DNA of 64,000 nucleotides, from the NCBI GenBank assembly GCA_963748315.1, contig CAVVIK010000005.1:1-64000 (forward strand), given 5' to 3'. The notes below the pieces were generated by a model. That model searched no databases. It was not told where the DNA came from and worked only from the letters and a program-made list of their open reading frames with translations. Every line of letters starts with the position of its first letter. Position 1 is the first letter of the stretch. This stretch comes from DASPHG01 sp963748315 (GTDB lineage: Bacteria > Actinomycetota > Thermoleophilia > Solirubrobacterales > Thermoleophilaceae). Shown piece by piece: positions 53,541 through 61,894 of the stretch. Both the position numbers and the translations under genes were made by a program.

Positions 53541-54650
53541 GTGGCTGCGTTGGACCAGCTCGCGTCGTCGCTCAGGGAGCGGCTGGTCGAGCGCGCGCGC
53601 AGCGAGCCGAGCGGGGAGCCGGTCGAAGAGCAGGTGCGCGCCCTCGTCGAGGCGGAGGCGGGCCCACTGCCCGAGAAGGAGCGGGCGCGGCTCGCGCAGC
53701 GCATCCTGAGGCTCGCGACCGGGCTCGGGCCGCTCGATCCCCTGCTCGCCGATCCGGCGGTCGACGAGGTGATGGTGAACGGCGGCGGCGAGGTGTACAT
53801 CGAGCGTGAAGGGCGCGTCGAGCCCGCCGGCGCGCGGTTCGGCGACGCCGGCGAGCTGATGCATGCGGTCGAGCGGATCCTGGCGCCGCTCGGCCGGCGG
53901 GTGGACGAGGCGTCGCCGCTCTGCGACGCCCGGCTGCCCGACGGCTCGCGCGTCAATGTCGTGATTCCGCCGCTCGCGGTCGACGGCCCCTGCCTGACGA
54001 TCAGGCGCTTCCGGCGCGGCGGCTTCTCGCTCGCCGAACTCGTCGACAACTCGACTCTGCCGGGTGGCGTCGCGGACCATTTGGCCGGCGCCGTAGAGAG
54101 TCGCGCGACCATCCTCGTGAGCGGGGGCACGGGCTGCGGCAAGACCACGACGCTCGGCGCGCTGTCGGGCGCTATCCCGGCCCGCGAGCGGATCGTGACG
54201 ATCGAGGACGCCGCCGAGCTACGCCTGCGCCAGCCGCACGTCGTGCGACTCGAGGCGCGGCCGCCGAATCTCGAGGGGAGGGGAGAGGTGACGATCCGGC
54301 AGCTCGTCCGCAACGCGCTCCGCATGCGTCCCGATCGAATCGTCGTCGGCGAGGTCCGCGGCGCGGAGGCGCTGGACATGCTGATGGCGCTGAACACGGG
54401 CCACGAGGGATCGCTGTGCACGGTCCACGCCAACTCGGCGGAGGAGGCCCTTCGGCGGATCGAGGTGCTCGCGCTGATGGCCGGTGTCGGGCTGCCGCAC
54501 GCCGCCGTGCGCGCGCAGGTCGCGGACGCGTTCGACCTGGTGGTGCATCAGGCGAGAGGAGCCGGTGGCGAGCGGCGGGTGACATCGGTCGCTGAGGTCG
54601 TGCGCGCGCCGGGTGGTGCCGGCACGCGCGACCTGTTCGCGTTGCGATGA
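53541..54650 (+). CDS. tadA: Tad/Flp pilus secretion ATPase (TadA/CpaF)
   Basis: 369-residue type II/IV secretion ATPase. The N-terminal domain has TGLGPLDPLLADPAVDEVMV, typical of CpaF. The P-loop is GGTGCGKT (195-202), followed by RIVTIEDAAELRLRQPHVVR (Asp box), RIVVGEVRGAEALDMLMALN (Walker B) and GHEGSLCTVHANSAEEALRR (His box). It powers assembly of adhesive Flp pili. GTG 53541. The gene overlaps tadB by four bases. Confidence 0.93.
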   Translation: MAALDQLASSLRERLVERARSEPSGEPVEEQVRALVEAEAGPLPEKERARLAQRILRLATGLGPLDPLLADPAVDEVMVNGGGEVYIEREGRVEPAGARFGDAGELMHAVERILAPLGRRVDEASPLCDARLPDGSRVNVVIPPLAVDGPCLTIRRFRRGGFSLAELVDNSTLPGGVADHLAGAVESRATILVSGGTGCGKTTTLGALSGAIPARERIVTIEDAAELRLRQPHVVRLEARPPNLEGRGEVTIRQLVRNALRMRPDRIVVGEVRGAEALDMLMALNTGHEGSLCTVHANSAEEALRRIEVLALMAGVGLPHAAVRAQVADAFDLVVHQARGAGGERRVTSVAEVVRAPGGAGTRDLFALR

Positions 54651-55507
54651 GTGCGGCGCTGCTCGCGTTCGCCGCCGGTCTGGCGGGCATCTTCGGCGCC
54701 GGGCGTATCGGCGGCGAGCTCGCGCCGCGCGCGCTTGTGCGCACGTCTCGGCTCGTGCACGCTGCGTCGGCCGCGATCGACGCGTTGCTGCGGCTCGGCC
54801 GGGAGGGGAGAGAACCGGGGGCGGTCGAGCGGCGGCAGCTGCTCGCCTGTGGCGCCCTCGCGGCGATGTCGGCCGGCACGCTCCTCGCCGGCCCGCCTGG
54901 GGCGGTGATCGCGCTCGCCGCTCCCGCCGCCGTCAGCCGCGCGCTTCACGCTCGGCGGCTCGCCTACCGGCGCGCGGTGGAGCGCGGCGCGCCGGCGATC
55001 GCGCTCGCGATCGCCGATGCCCTCGCGGGCGGCCGCTCTCTGCGCGGCGCGCTAGCGGAGGCGCCCGCGACGGTAGGCGGCGCGGCGGGCGCCGAGCTGC
55101 AGCGGCTGGCCGCCGAGCTCGCGGCCGGCCAGCCGACCGAAGCCGCGCTGGAGGCACTACGCACCCGCTGCCCGGCGCCCGCGATCGAGGCGATCGTCGC
55201 CGCATCACTCGTGCAACGGCGCTCCGGCGGGAACCTCGGCGGGTTGCTGCGGCGCCTCGCGCGCTCGTTCGAAGACCACCAGCGGCTCGTCGACGAGGTC
55301 CGGGTGGCGACGGCCCAGGCGCGGTTCACCGGCGTGCTGGTGGTCGCGCTGCCGGTCGGCGGCGCCGTGCTGGCGGAGCTCGCCAGCCCGGGCCTCGTCG
55401 CCGGGCTCGCGAAATCTCCGGTGACCGCCTGGCTCGTGGGCCTCGCGCTCGTCCTTCAGGGCACGGCTGGGGTACTGATCAGGCGGCTTGGCCGCGTGCG
55501 CGTGTGA
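54647..55507 (+). CDS. tadB: Tad pilus membrane protein TadB
   Basis: 286-residue T2SSF-type membrane protein. Hydrophobic segments lie at 1-20, about 70-95 and twice near the C-terminus. The cytoplasmic domain contains AIALAIADALAGGRSLRGAL and LVQRRSGGNLGGLLRRLARS, the family's conserved core. It forms the inner-membrane platform with TadC. ATG 54647 overlaps tadA, and the stop overlaps tadC's GTG. Confidence 0.88.
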   Translation: MSAALLAFAAGLAGIFGAGRIGGELAPRALVRTSRLVHAASAAIDALLRLGREGREPGAVERRQLLACGALAAMSAGTLLAGPPGAVIALAAPAAVSRALHARRLAYRRAVERGAPAIALAIADALAGGRSLRGALAEAPATVGGAAGAELQRLAAELAAGQPTEAALEALRTRCPAPAIEAIVAASLVQRRSGGNLGGLLRRLARSFEDHQRLVDEVRVATAQARFTGVLVVALPVGGAVLAELASPGLVAGLAKSPVTAWLVGLALVLQGTAGVLIRRLGRVRV

Positions 55508-56250
55508 TCGCGGAAGCGCTCGCGTTCGGCGCAGCGGCGACAGCCACCGCGGCCATCGTCGCGCTACGGCCCGTGGTCAGGCGGGGGCGGCGTCGGCGGG
55601 GGCTCGGGAGTCGGCAGTTGCTCCTGGCGCGGATTGCGTCGGCGCTTGCGGCGGGCGCCGTGGGACTCGCCGTCAGCGTGGTTCTTCCCGAGCGGCTCTC
55701 CCTGCTCGCAGCGGTCGCTGCTCCGGCCGCGGGCTTCCTGGCGCCCGATCTCTGGCTCGCACGCCGTCGCGCGGAGCGGGTCGCCCAGATCCGTCGCGAC
55801 ATGCCGGCGCTGCTCGACCTGCTGGCGGTGGCGGTCGAGGCCGGGCTGTCGCTGTCCGCGGCGCTCGCGGAGGTCGGACGGCGCTCGCATACGCCGCTCG
55901 CGCGATCCTGGGCCGGGATTGCCGCCCAGGTCGCCGTCGGCGCCCGCTTCACCGACGCGCTCGAGACGCACCGGCGCGAGCTCGGCATCCCCGAGGTCGA
56001 CACATTCACCGGTGCGCTCGCGCGTGCCGTACGACACGGCGCTCCACTCGCCGACACCCTTGCGGGTCAGGCGCGCGAGGTGAGGCTCGCGCGCAGGCGC
56101 GCGATTCAGGAGCAGGCGGCGCGCGCCGGGCCGAAGATGCAGCTGGTCGTCGCGCTGCTCCTGGTGCCGTCGGTGATGCTGCTCGTGGCCGCCGCGCTGC
56201 TCAGCGCGCTGGCCGACGGCGGGGTGGGGGCGGGGCTCACAGGCTTCTGA
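55504..56250 (+). CDS. tadC: Tad pilus membrane protein TadC
   Basis: 248-residue T2SSF-type membrane protein. Helices lie at the N-terminus and near 50-85; the platform core is MPALLDLLAVAVEAGLSLSA and FTGALARAVRHGAPLADTLA; the last helix LVVALLLVPSVMLLVAAALL precedes a short tail. GTG 55504 (VIAEALAFG). No pilin (flp), prepilin peptidase or TadE-like gene follows, so the locus is incomplete in this window. Confidence 0.88.
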   Translation: MIAEALAFGAAATATAAIVALRPVVRRGRRRRGLGSRQLLLARIASALAAGAVGLAVSVVLPERLSLLAAVAAPAAGFLAPDLWLARRRAERVAQIRRDMPALLDLLAVAVEAGLSLSAALAEVGRRSHTPLARSWAGIAAQVAVGARFTDALETHRRELGIPEVDTFTGALARAVRHGAPLADTLAGQAREVRLARRRAIQEQAARAGPKMQLVVALLLVPSVMLLVAAALLSALADGGVGAGLTGF

Positions 56251-56394
56251 CGGAGCGGACGGAGCGCAAGTGGCGTTGCATCCTGCGCCAGTTTCCGGGC
56301 CGGCATCCCACCGCCGTCCACCGGCGGAATCCCGCTCACAGAGCGGAATCAGCCCGAGCGCGGAGTCAAACACTTGTCCACATCCGAGAGGAAT

Positions 56395-56439
56395 GTGGGT
56401 CAGAGTGTTGATATGTGGGGCTAAGTGGGTTACTGTGGA
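56395..56439 (+). promoter_or_regulatory. MraZ operator, five repeats with a 10-bp period
   Basis: GTGGG at 56395, GTGTT at 56405, GTGGG at 56415, GTGGG at 56425 and GTGGA at 56435: five GTG-led pentamers on an exact 10-base period, ending 80 bases before mraZ. MraZ proteins bind arrays of this kind upstream of their own gene and repress the dcw cluster. The second repeat is the weakest. The dcw promoter should overlap this array. Confidence 0.85.
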
Positions 56440-56518
56440 TTTCAGTTGAACCGGACCGGGGTGGTGGGGCTCCTCCCACTCCACCACCTCGGTCCCAAAA
56501 ACCTCTCCCAGGCGAAGA

Positions 56519-56956
56519 ATGGCTTTTCGCGGGCATTTCGACCAGACGCTGGATGCGAAGAACAGGCTGAACGTGCCGGCAAAGCTCCGGCCGGCCTTTT
56601 CGGACGGCGTCGTGCTCATGAAGTCCCACGACGCCGCATGCGTCGCGATCTTCACGCCCGAGGGCTTCGAGTCCTTCAGCGACAAGTTCCTGCCCAAGTT
56701 GAACCCGATGAGCCCCGAATACCAAAAGCTGACTCGCTTCCTCTCCGGAAGCTCCTTCGACATGGAGCTCGACTCCGGCGGCCGCGTGACCCTCAACGCG
56801 GTGCTCCTCGCGCACGCGGGGATCGAGAAGGACGTCGTCCTGATCGGTGCGCACGACCGGCTCGAGCTGTGGGCGCGCGAGCAGTGGGAGCAGCAGGAGG
56901 GCGACCTGCCGACCGAAGTGGCCGCGATCGCACGGGACCTTGACCATCCTTCTTGA
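56519..56956 (+). CDS. mraZ: Transcriptional regulator MraZ
   Basis: 145-residue AbrB-fold regulator of the division and cell-wall cluster. It has two MraZ repeats: FRGHFDQTLDAKNRLNVPAK (first DxKxR motif) and DMELDSGGRVTLNAVLLAHA (second, with D-S-G-G-R-V in place of DxxGRxxLP). Length is typical. It acts on the operator at 56395-56439. rsmH starts right after the stop. Confidence 0.95.
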   Translation: MAFRGHFDQTLDAKNRLNVPAKLRPAFSDGVVLMKSHDAACVAIFTPEGFESFSDKFLPKLNPMSPEYQKLTRFLSGSSFDMELDSGGRVTLNAVLLAHAGIEKDVVLIGAHDRLELWAREQWEQQEGDLPTEVAAIARDLDHPS

Positions 56957-56957
56957 C

Positions 56958-57902
56958 ATGACACGTCCGCACGTCCCGGTCCTGGCCGGCGAGCTGATCG
57001 ACGCGCTCGATCCGCAGCCCGGCGAGGTCGCCGTCGACTGCACCTTCGGTGCGGGCGGCCACGCGCGGCTCGTCGCGAACCGGATCGGCCCGACCGGGCT
57101 GCTCGTCTGCATCGACCGCGACCCGGCCGCCGAGGAGCGCTTCGACGAGCTCGCAGCGGAGGTGCCGTGCCAGACCCGCTTCCTGCGGATGGACTATGCG
57201 GACGCGCTGCCCGTTCTTGTCGACGAGGGCATGGCCGCGGACATGGTCTACCTCGACCTCGGCGTCTCCTCGATGCAGATCGACGCCTGGGAGCGCGGCT
57301 TCTCTTACTCATACGACGCGCCGCTCGACATGCGCATGGACCCCGCGCAGGAACTGGACGCGCGCGCGGTCGTGAACGAGTGGGACGAGCGCCAGCTTGC
57401 GAGCGCGTTCCATCGCTACGGCGAGGAGCGGTTCGCGCGCCAGATCGCGCGCGCGATCGTGAAGCGTCGCGAGCGTGCCCCCTTCGAGACGACCGGCGAG
57501 CTCGCCGAGACGATCAAGTCGGCCGTCCCGGCGCCCGCGCGCTTCGGCGGCGGGCATCCGGCGAAGCGCGTCTTCCAGGCGATCCGGATCGTCGTCAACG
57601 ACGAGCTCGGCTCGCTCGAGCGCGCGCTGCCGGCGGCGTGGGAACTGCTGCGGCCCGGCGGGCGGATGGCGGCGCTCTCGTTCCACTCGCTCGAGGATCG
57701 CCGCGTCAAGCGCTTCTTCGCCGACCGTGCACGCGGGTGCATCTGCCCGCCCGATCTGCCGGTCTGTGCCTGCGGGCGCACTCCGGAAGCAGAGCTTCTG
57801 ACCCGCCGCGCGGTCGCGCCGAGCGCCGCCGAGATCGCCGAGAACCCGCGCGCGGGCTCCGGCAAGCTGCGCGCCGCTCGCAGGCTGGAGGAGGACTCCT
57901 GA
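56958..57902 (+). CDS. rsmH: 16S rRNA m4C1402 methyltransferase RsmH
   Basis: 314-residue SAM-dependent methyltransferase of 16S rRNA C1402. HVPVLAGELIDAL; SAM motif DCTFGAGGHARLVANRIG; VYLDLGVSSMQIDAWERGFS and APLDMRMDP are hallmark segments; KRVFQAIRIVVNDELGSLER and MAALSFHSLEDRRVKRFF close the core. A CxC-x9-CxC-type cluster (GCICPPDLPVCACG) is normal for the family. ATG 56958, one base after the mraZ stop. Confidence 0.95.
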   Translation: MTRPHVPVLAGELIDALDPQPGEVAVDCTFGAGGHARLVANRIGPTGLLVCIDRDPAAEERFDELAAEVPCQTRFLRMDYADALPVLVDEGMAADMVYLDLGVSSMQIDAWERGFSYSYDAPLDMRMDPAQELDARAVVNEWDERQLASAFHRYGEERFARQIARAIVKRRERAPFETTGELAETIKSAVPAPARFGGGHPAKRVFQAIRIVVNDELGSLERALPAAWELLRPGGRMAALSFHSLEDRRVKRFFADRARGCICPPDLPVCACGRTPEAELLTRRAVAPSAAEIAENPRAGSGKLRAARRLEEDS

Positions 57903-58582
57903 TGGCCGCCCGTGCCGCCACCGCACCGGCTCCGCGCCGCGCGCCCGCCCGCCCGGCGCCGCGGCGCAAGCCGGCGCAGCCCCGGCGCGGGACGACCCGC
58001 CCGGCTCCCAAGCGCCGCGTTCAGGCCCGGCCGTCCGGACGGCGCGCGAAGGCGGCCGCTCGGCTCGCCGCCATTCCGCGCAGCCCGTTCGTCGACCGTC
58101 TCCTCACCGGCCGGATCTGGATCGTGCTCCTGGCGACGCTGCTCGCCGGGATCGTGTTCGCCAACGTCGCGCTGCTCGAGATGAACGCGGGCATCGCCCG
58201 CACGACCGAGAAGGTCGCCGCGCTGAAGCGCGAGAACTCCCGCCTGCGGCTGGAGGCCGCCAAGCTCGGATCGAGCGAGCGGATCCAGCGCGCCGCCGCC
58301 GACCTTGGACTCGTTCTCCCGGCACCCGGCGAGGTGCGTTACCTGCAGTCGCGGCCGGGCGACTCCGCGCTCGCGCTGAAGCGCATGAGCGAGCCGGCGC
58401 CGGTGCTGGCGTACACGCCGCCTCCCGCGCCGGTCACGCCGGAGCCGGTCGTCACCGATCCGGCGGCGCCGACCACGACCGAGACGACCACGCCGACGAC
58501 AACGACGACGCCGGTCGAGCCGGTGACACCGACGCCGACGGCGACCACGGCTCCGACCGCGACGACCGAGCCGGGGTACTAA
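57902..58582 (+). CDS. ftsL: FtsL-like division protein with long Pro/Thr tail
   Basis: 226-residue bitopic protein in the ftsL position. Residues 1-60 are a basic Arg/Pro/Ala-rich cytoplasmic arm; one helix (IWIVLLATLLAGIVFANVAL) lies at about 72-93; a short coiled coil (RTTEKVAALKRENSRLRLEA) follows; then GVLP-type end ADLGLVLPAPGEVRYL as in FtsL/DivIC. The last 60 residues are Pro/Thr-rich (TTTETTTPTTTTT) and unusual. It would link FtsQ/FtsB with FtsW-FtsI at the septum. ATG 57902 overlaps the rsmH stop. Confidence 0.82.
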   Translation: MAARAATAPAPRRAPARPAPRRKPAQPRRGTTRPAPKRRVQARPSGRRAKAAARLAAIPRSPFVDRLLTGRIWIVLLATLLAGIVFANVALLEMNAGIARTTEKVAALKRENSRLRLEAAKLGSSERIQRAAADLGLVLPAPGEVRYLQSRPGDSALALKRMSEPAPVLAYTPPPAPVTPEPVVTDPAAPTTTETTTPTTTTTPVEPVTPTPTATTAPTATTEPGY

Positions 58583-58585
58583 ACG

Positions 58586-60223
58586 GTGCGGCTCGTCGAG
58601 CGTCGCATCGGTTTCCTCTTCGCACTCTTCCTCGCTCTTCTCGTCCTCGCAGCGGCACGCGCGACGTGGCTCGGCACGGTCGAGTCGCGCGGCCTCGGCG
58701 AGCGCGCGCTCACGCAGCAGGAGGAGGAGATGAAGGTGTACGCGCGCCGTGGCACGATCACCGACCGCAACGGGATCGAGCTGGCCGTCTCCGAGGACGC
58801 GACGAGCGTGTTCGCGAACCCGTTCCTGATCGACGATCCCGCCGGCGTCGCCGACCAGATCGCGCCGCTGCTCGGCATGCCCGAGGACGAGGTGATGGAG
58901 GAGCTGAGCGACAAGGAGACGGGGTTCGTCTACCTCCGGCGCAAGCTCGACGCGACGCGCGGCCAGAAGATCAGCGATCTCGGGATCGAGGGGATCGGCA
59001 CGGTCGTGGAGCCACGCCGGACCTACCCGCAGGGCTCGCTCGCCTCGCAGGTCCTGGGCAGCGTCGGCACCGACAACTACGGCCTGAGCGGCCTCGAGGA
59101 GGCGCAGGAGGACACGCTGCACGGCACCGACGGCCTGCGCAAGGTCGTGAAGGACGCCACCGGCAAGCCGGTCAGCATCGTCGACGTCACGCGTTCGGAG
59201 CCCGGCGAGGACCTGCAGCTCACGATCGACGCCGCGATCCAGGAGCGCACGGAGGCGGTCCTGTCCGAGGTCGGCCAGCTCTACCAGCCGCGCGGCGCGA
59301 CAGCCGTCGTGATGGACCCGCGCAACGGCGAGGTGCTCGCGATGGCGAACTGGCCGCGTGTCGACGCGAACAAGATCGGCGACTCGCCGGAGTACGCGCG
59401 CGTGAACCGCGCGGTTGGGTTCACTTACGAGCCGGGCTCGACGTTCAAGGCCTTCACCATTGCCGGCGCGCTCGAGGAGAAGCTCGTCACGCCGAACACG
59501 CAGTTCACGATCGGGCCGACGATCCAGGTCGCCGACCGGGAGATCAGCGAGGCGCACGACGGCGGCGGCGGGACGCTGACGGTCGCCGACATCCTCGCCC
59601 AGTCGTCGAACGTCGGCACCGTGACGATCGGGCTGAAGCTGGGCACGACGCGCTTCGACGAGTGGGTGCACCGGTTCGGCTTCTCCAAGGAGACCGGGAT
59701 CGACCTGCCCGGCGAGGAGGCGGGCATCGTCCCGACCGCCGACGAGTACTCCGGCTCCTCGATCGGGAACCTGCCGATCGGCCAGGGCCTGTCGGTCACG
59801 CCGATCCAGATGGCCTACGGCTATTCCGCGATCGCGAACGGCGGCGTCGCGCACACACCGCATGTGATCGCCGACGACGAGGGCGACGCCCAACGCATCA
59901 TGTCGCCGCAGAACGCGCACAAGGTGGCGCACATGCTCGAGGGCGTCCTGCAGGCCGGCGGCACCGCGAGCGAGGCGGCGATCCCGGGCTACACGCTCGC
60001 CGGCAAGACCGGTACCGCCCAGAAGGCCGAGAACGGCGGCTACTCGGAGACGGACTACGTCGCGTCCTTCATCGGCTTCGCGCCCTCACGCAACCCGCGC
60101 CTGCTCGTGTCGGTGATGGTCGACGAGCCGCGCGGCTCGATATACGGCGGCGAGGTCGCGGCGCCGGCGTTCGAGAAGATCGCGTCCTTCGCCTTGCCGT
60201 ACCTGAAGATTCCACCCCAGTAG
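58586..60223 (+). CDS. ftsI: Penicillin-binding protein FtsI (septal transpeptidase)
   Basis: 545-residue class B penicillin-binding protein. Membrane anchor at 9-26 (GFLFALFLALLVLAAARA); pedestal domain with KVYARRGTITDRNGIELAVS; transpeptidase domain with S-x-x-K STFK (285-288, nucleophile Ser285), SSN (340-342) and KTG (474-476). All three catalytic motifs are intact. It cross-links septal peptidoglycan with FtsW. GTG 58586, three bases after ftsL. No PASTA domain. Confidence 0.95.
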   Translation: MRLVERRIGFLFALFLALLVLAAARATWLGTVESRGLGERALTQQEEEMKVYARRGTITDRNGIELAVSEDATSVFANPFLIDDPAGVADQIAPLLGMPEDEVMEELSDKETGFVYLRRKLDATRGQKISDLGIEGIGTVVEPRRTYPQGSLASQVLGSVGTDNYGLSGLEEAQEDTLHGTDGLRKVVKDATGKPVSIVDVTRSEPGEDLQLTIDAAIQERTEAVLSEVGQLYQPRGATAVVMDPRNGEVLAMANWPRVDANKIGDSPEYARVNRAVGFTYEPGSTFKAFTIAGALEEKLVTPNTQFTIGPTIQVADREISEAHDGGGGTLTVADILAQSSNVGTVTIGLKLGTTRFDEWVHRFGFSKETGIDLPGEEAGIVPTADEYSGSSIGNLPIGQGLSVTPIQMAYGYSAIANGGVAHTPHVIADDEGDAQRIMSPQNAHKVAHMLEGVLQAGGTASEAAIPGYTLAGKTGTAQKAENGGYSETDYVASFIGFAPSRNPRLLVSVMVDEPRGSIYGGEVAAPAFEKIASFALPYLKIPPQ

Positions 60224-60308
60224 CGGCGCGACGATTCATGACACGTTCTAGGGGGTCTCATGCTTCGGTGAAGCGGCGCGCGAGGCTAAACTCGGCCCAA
60301 AGTCACGG

Positions 60309-60335
60309 CGTCGGGGGCGTCGGGGGCGTCGGGGG
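60309..60335 (+). repeat. Three tandem 9-bp repeats
   Basis: CGTCGGGGG occurs three times without gaps in the space after ftsI. The gap 60224-60420 holds nothing else that I can recognise. It may be a slippage-prone tract marking the left edge of the insertion in the dcw cluster. Confidence 0.6.
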
Positions 60336-60420
60336 TTGCGGGACGGACTCGACTTCGACGGAAGGGGCTGCATTCGCGGTTAGGTGGATCGGCAGCAGCG
60401 CGTCGACGTACTCTTGCTGA

Positions 60421-60984
60421 ATGGTGAAGCTGTGCATGGCTGGGGCCATGCTGAGCGCGCTGCTCGTGGTTGCCTGCATTGCGGCGGCACATGTAGAGGA
60501 CCCTGAGGAGAACGACGTGGTCGTCGCCCACGACCGTTGGCAGGGCCCAGTAGCGCTCTTCGCGACGCGGCTGTCAGGGAAGAGAATGCACAACCACTTC
60601 GGGATGCGGGGTTCCGAGATCTGCACAGGGATCAAGCGGTTCGGCGCAACTGCATACGGTTGCGGCTTCTTCCCAAAGACTTCTCAGGACATCTCGGTTG
60701 GCTGGGGGACGAGCTGCGAGCCGCGACCCAACGGCTGGGCCGCCGGCGCGATCAGCAGGCGGGTCGCAAAGGTCGTGGCCCGCTACGACGACGGCAAGCG
60801 GCGGATCGCGCGGCTGTACAGGGGTCCCGGACGGCTCCGATTTGATGGCCGGTTCTGGGCAGTCGTTCATCGTGGAGTTCCGCGGTTGAAGCGGGCTCGC
60901 GCGGTAGATGGTCGAGGCCGGACGGTCGGTCTCGAGCGCGGCCTCCATCATGTCGGCAGTGGTGTGGACTGCAGCGGCGAGTAG
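60421..60984 (+). CDS. Secreted protein of unknown function
   Basis: 187-residue protein with a signal peptide (LCMAGAMLSALLVVACIAAA). The mature part has six cysteines, including SEICTGIKRFGATAYGCGFF and GTSCEPRPNGWAAGAISRRV, and a basic C-terminus. I do not recognise a family. It lies between ftsI and murE, where dcw clusters normally have no gene. There is no clear ribosome site, so the start is only probable. Confidence 0.6.
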   Translation: MVKLCMAGAMLSALLVVACIAAAHVEDPEENDVVVAHDRWQGPVALFATRLSGKRMHNHFGMRGSEICTGIKRFGATAYGCGFFPKTSQDISVGWGTSCEPRPNGWAAGAISRRVAKVVARYDDGKRRIARLYRGPGRLRFDGRFWAVVHRGVPRLKRARAVDGRGRTVGLERGLHHVGSGVDCSGE

Positions 60985-61279
60985 CCCGCTCGTCGACAGT
61001 TCGTGTCAACGAGCCCGCTGCGCTACTTCGCGCCGATCTGCGGCATCGACGTGCCGGCCAAGGGCTATGTGCTGTTCCCATCCACGACAAGACGACGCCG
61101 TGCGGTGTCTGCGCGGAAACCGGACCAAGGCTGGTGGTTCTTCGGGTGATCGCGAGCCGCGCCGAGGTGCGGTCACGCCGGTCACCGCCACCGGCTCCTG
61201 AGCGCGCCATGAAGCGCGCAGAGTTCGAGCGCTGGGCACGCTCGCACGGACGGCGCGCGCTTTCCACAGGGCGCCGTTT
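60985..61279. other. 295-bp region without a confident gene
   Basis: Short frames exist on both strands but none is convincing. One plus frame contains TTPCGVCAETG and could be a fragment of a small zinc-ribbon-like protein; it lacks a start and a consistent context. No promoter or hairpin stands out. Confidence 0.4.
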
Positions 61280-61894
61280 CTAGAAAGCCGGAACTTCTAC
61301 GCTGCCAGACGCCTCCGCGCTCCGCCACGAGACGGAATTCAGGGTTCGACGGGTCCGGACTACCCAGACGTTGTCCTCGACCGCGATGATTTCGTCCGGC
61401 CCCCCCTCGAACGACGCAGTGACTTCCGAAGGTCCGTCCGGCACGGTTCCCCAGACTCGTACCTCGCCCTCAGCGAGCAGCGGCGGTCCGATTTGGGCTC
61501 CGACAAGTCTGCCTTCGACGGCCTCCGCTTGGGTAGCACAACCGCCCGCACCATCTGCTGTGAACAGACAGACGTCTCGAGGTCCCGGTACGAGGTAGAG
61601 CCGGATGCCCTCGCGCTCGCCCACGTACCGGCTCTGGTCGGGATCGACTTCGTATCCGCCGAGATCGGATCCTGCGCTTTCTTCTGCATAGCGGGGAAGC
61701 TCGTCGTCCTGAGTACGCGCTCGTTGGGTGACGCTTAGGGCAGGCTTTGGGCGATCCGCGGCGTCGTTAAGCGACTGCGCAGGCGCGACGCTGTCTCGAG
61801 CGGTAGGCGGGTCGTCGGACTCGCCGCACGCGCCGAAAGTGACGGGCACTGCGACAAGAGCGAGCGCCAGCATCGCCCACCTCGGCTCGCGCAT
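61280..61894 (-). CDS. Lipoprotein of unknown function
   Basis: 204-residue lipoprotein. MREPRWAMLALALVAVPVTF leads to the lipobox GAC at about residue 22. The mature part is acidic and carries GIRLYLVPGPRDVCLFTADG, a segment that may form a disulfide with GGCATQAEAVEGRLVGAQI. ATG 61894 overlaps the stop of the larger secreted protein, so the two are co-transcribed. No family recognised. Confidence 0.7.
   Translation of the reverse strand: MREPRWAMLALALVAVPVTFGACGESDDPPTARDSVAPAQSLNDAADRPKPALSVTQRARTQDDELPRYAEESAGSDLGGYEVDPDQSRYVGEREGIRLYLVPGPRDVCLFTADGAGGCATQAEAVEGRLVGAQIGPPLLAEGEVRVWGTVPDGPSEVTASFEGGPDEIIAVEDNVWVVRTRRTLNSVSWRSAEASGSVEVPAF

Noticed and set aside
57416..59932. 838-codon open frame on the minus strand, the longest in the window
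   Set aside because: It lies fully antisense to rsmH, ftsL and ftsI, all with complete motifs. Its product is Arg/Asp-rich low-complexity sequence, as expected from the complement of GC-rich codons.
60985..61279. Frame with a TTPCGVCAETG segment
   Set aside because: It has no start codon in context and no support from neighbours; too short to call even as a fragment.
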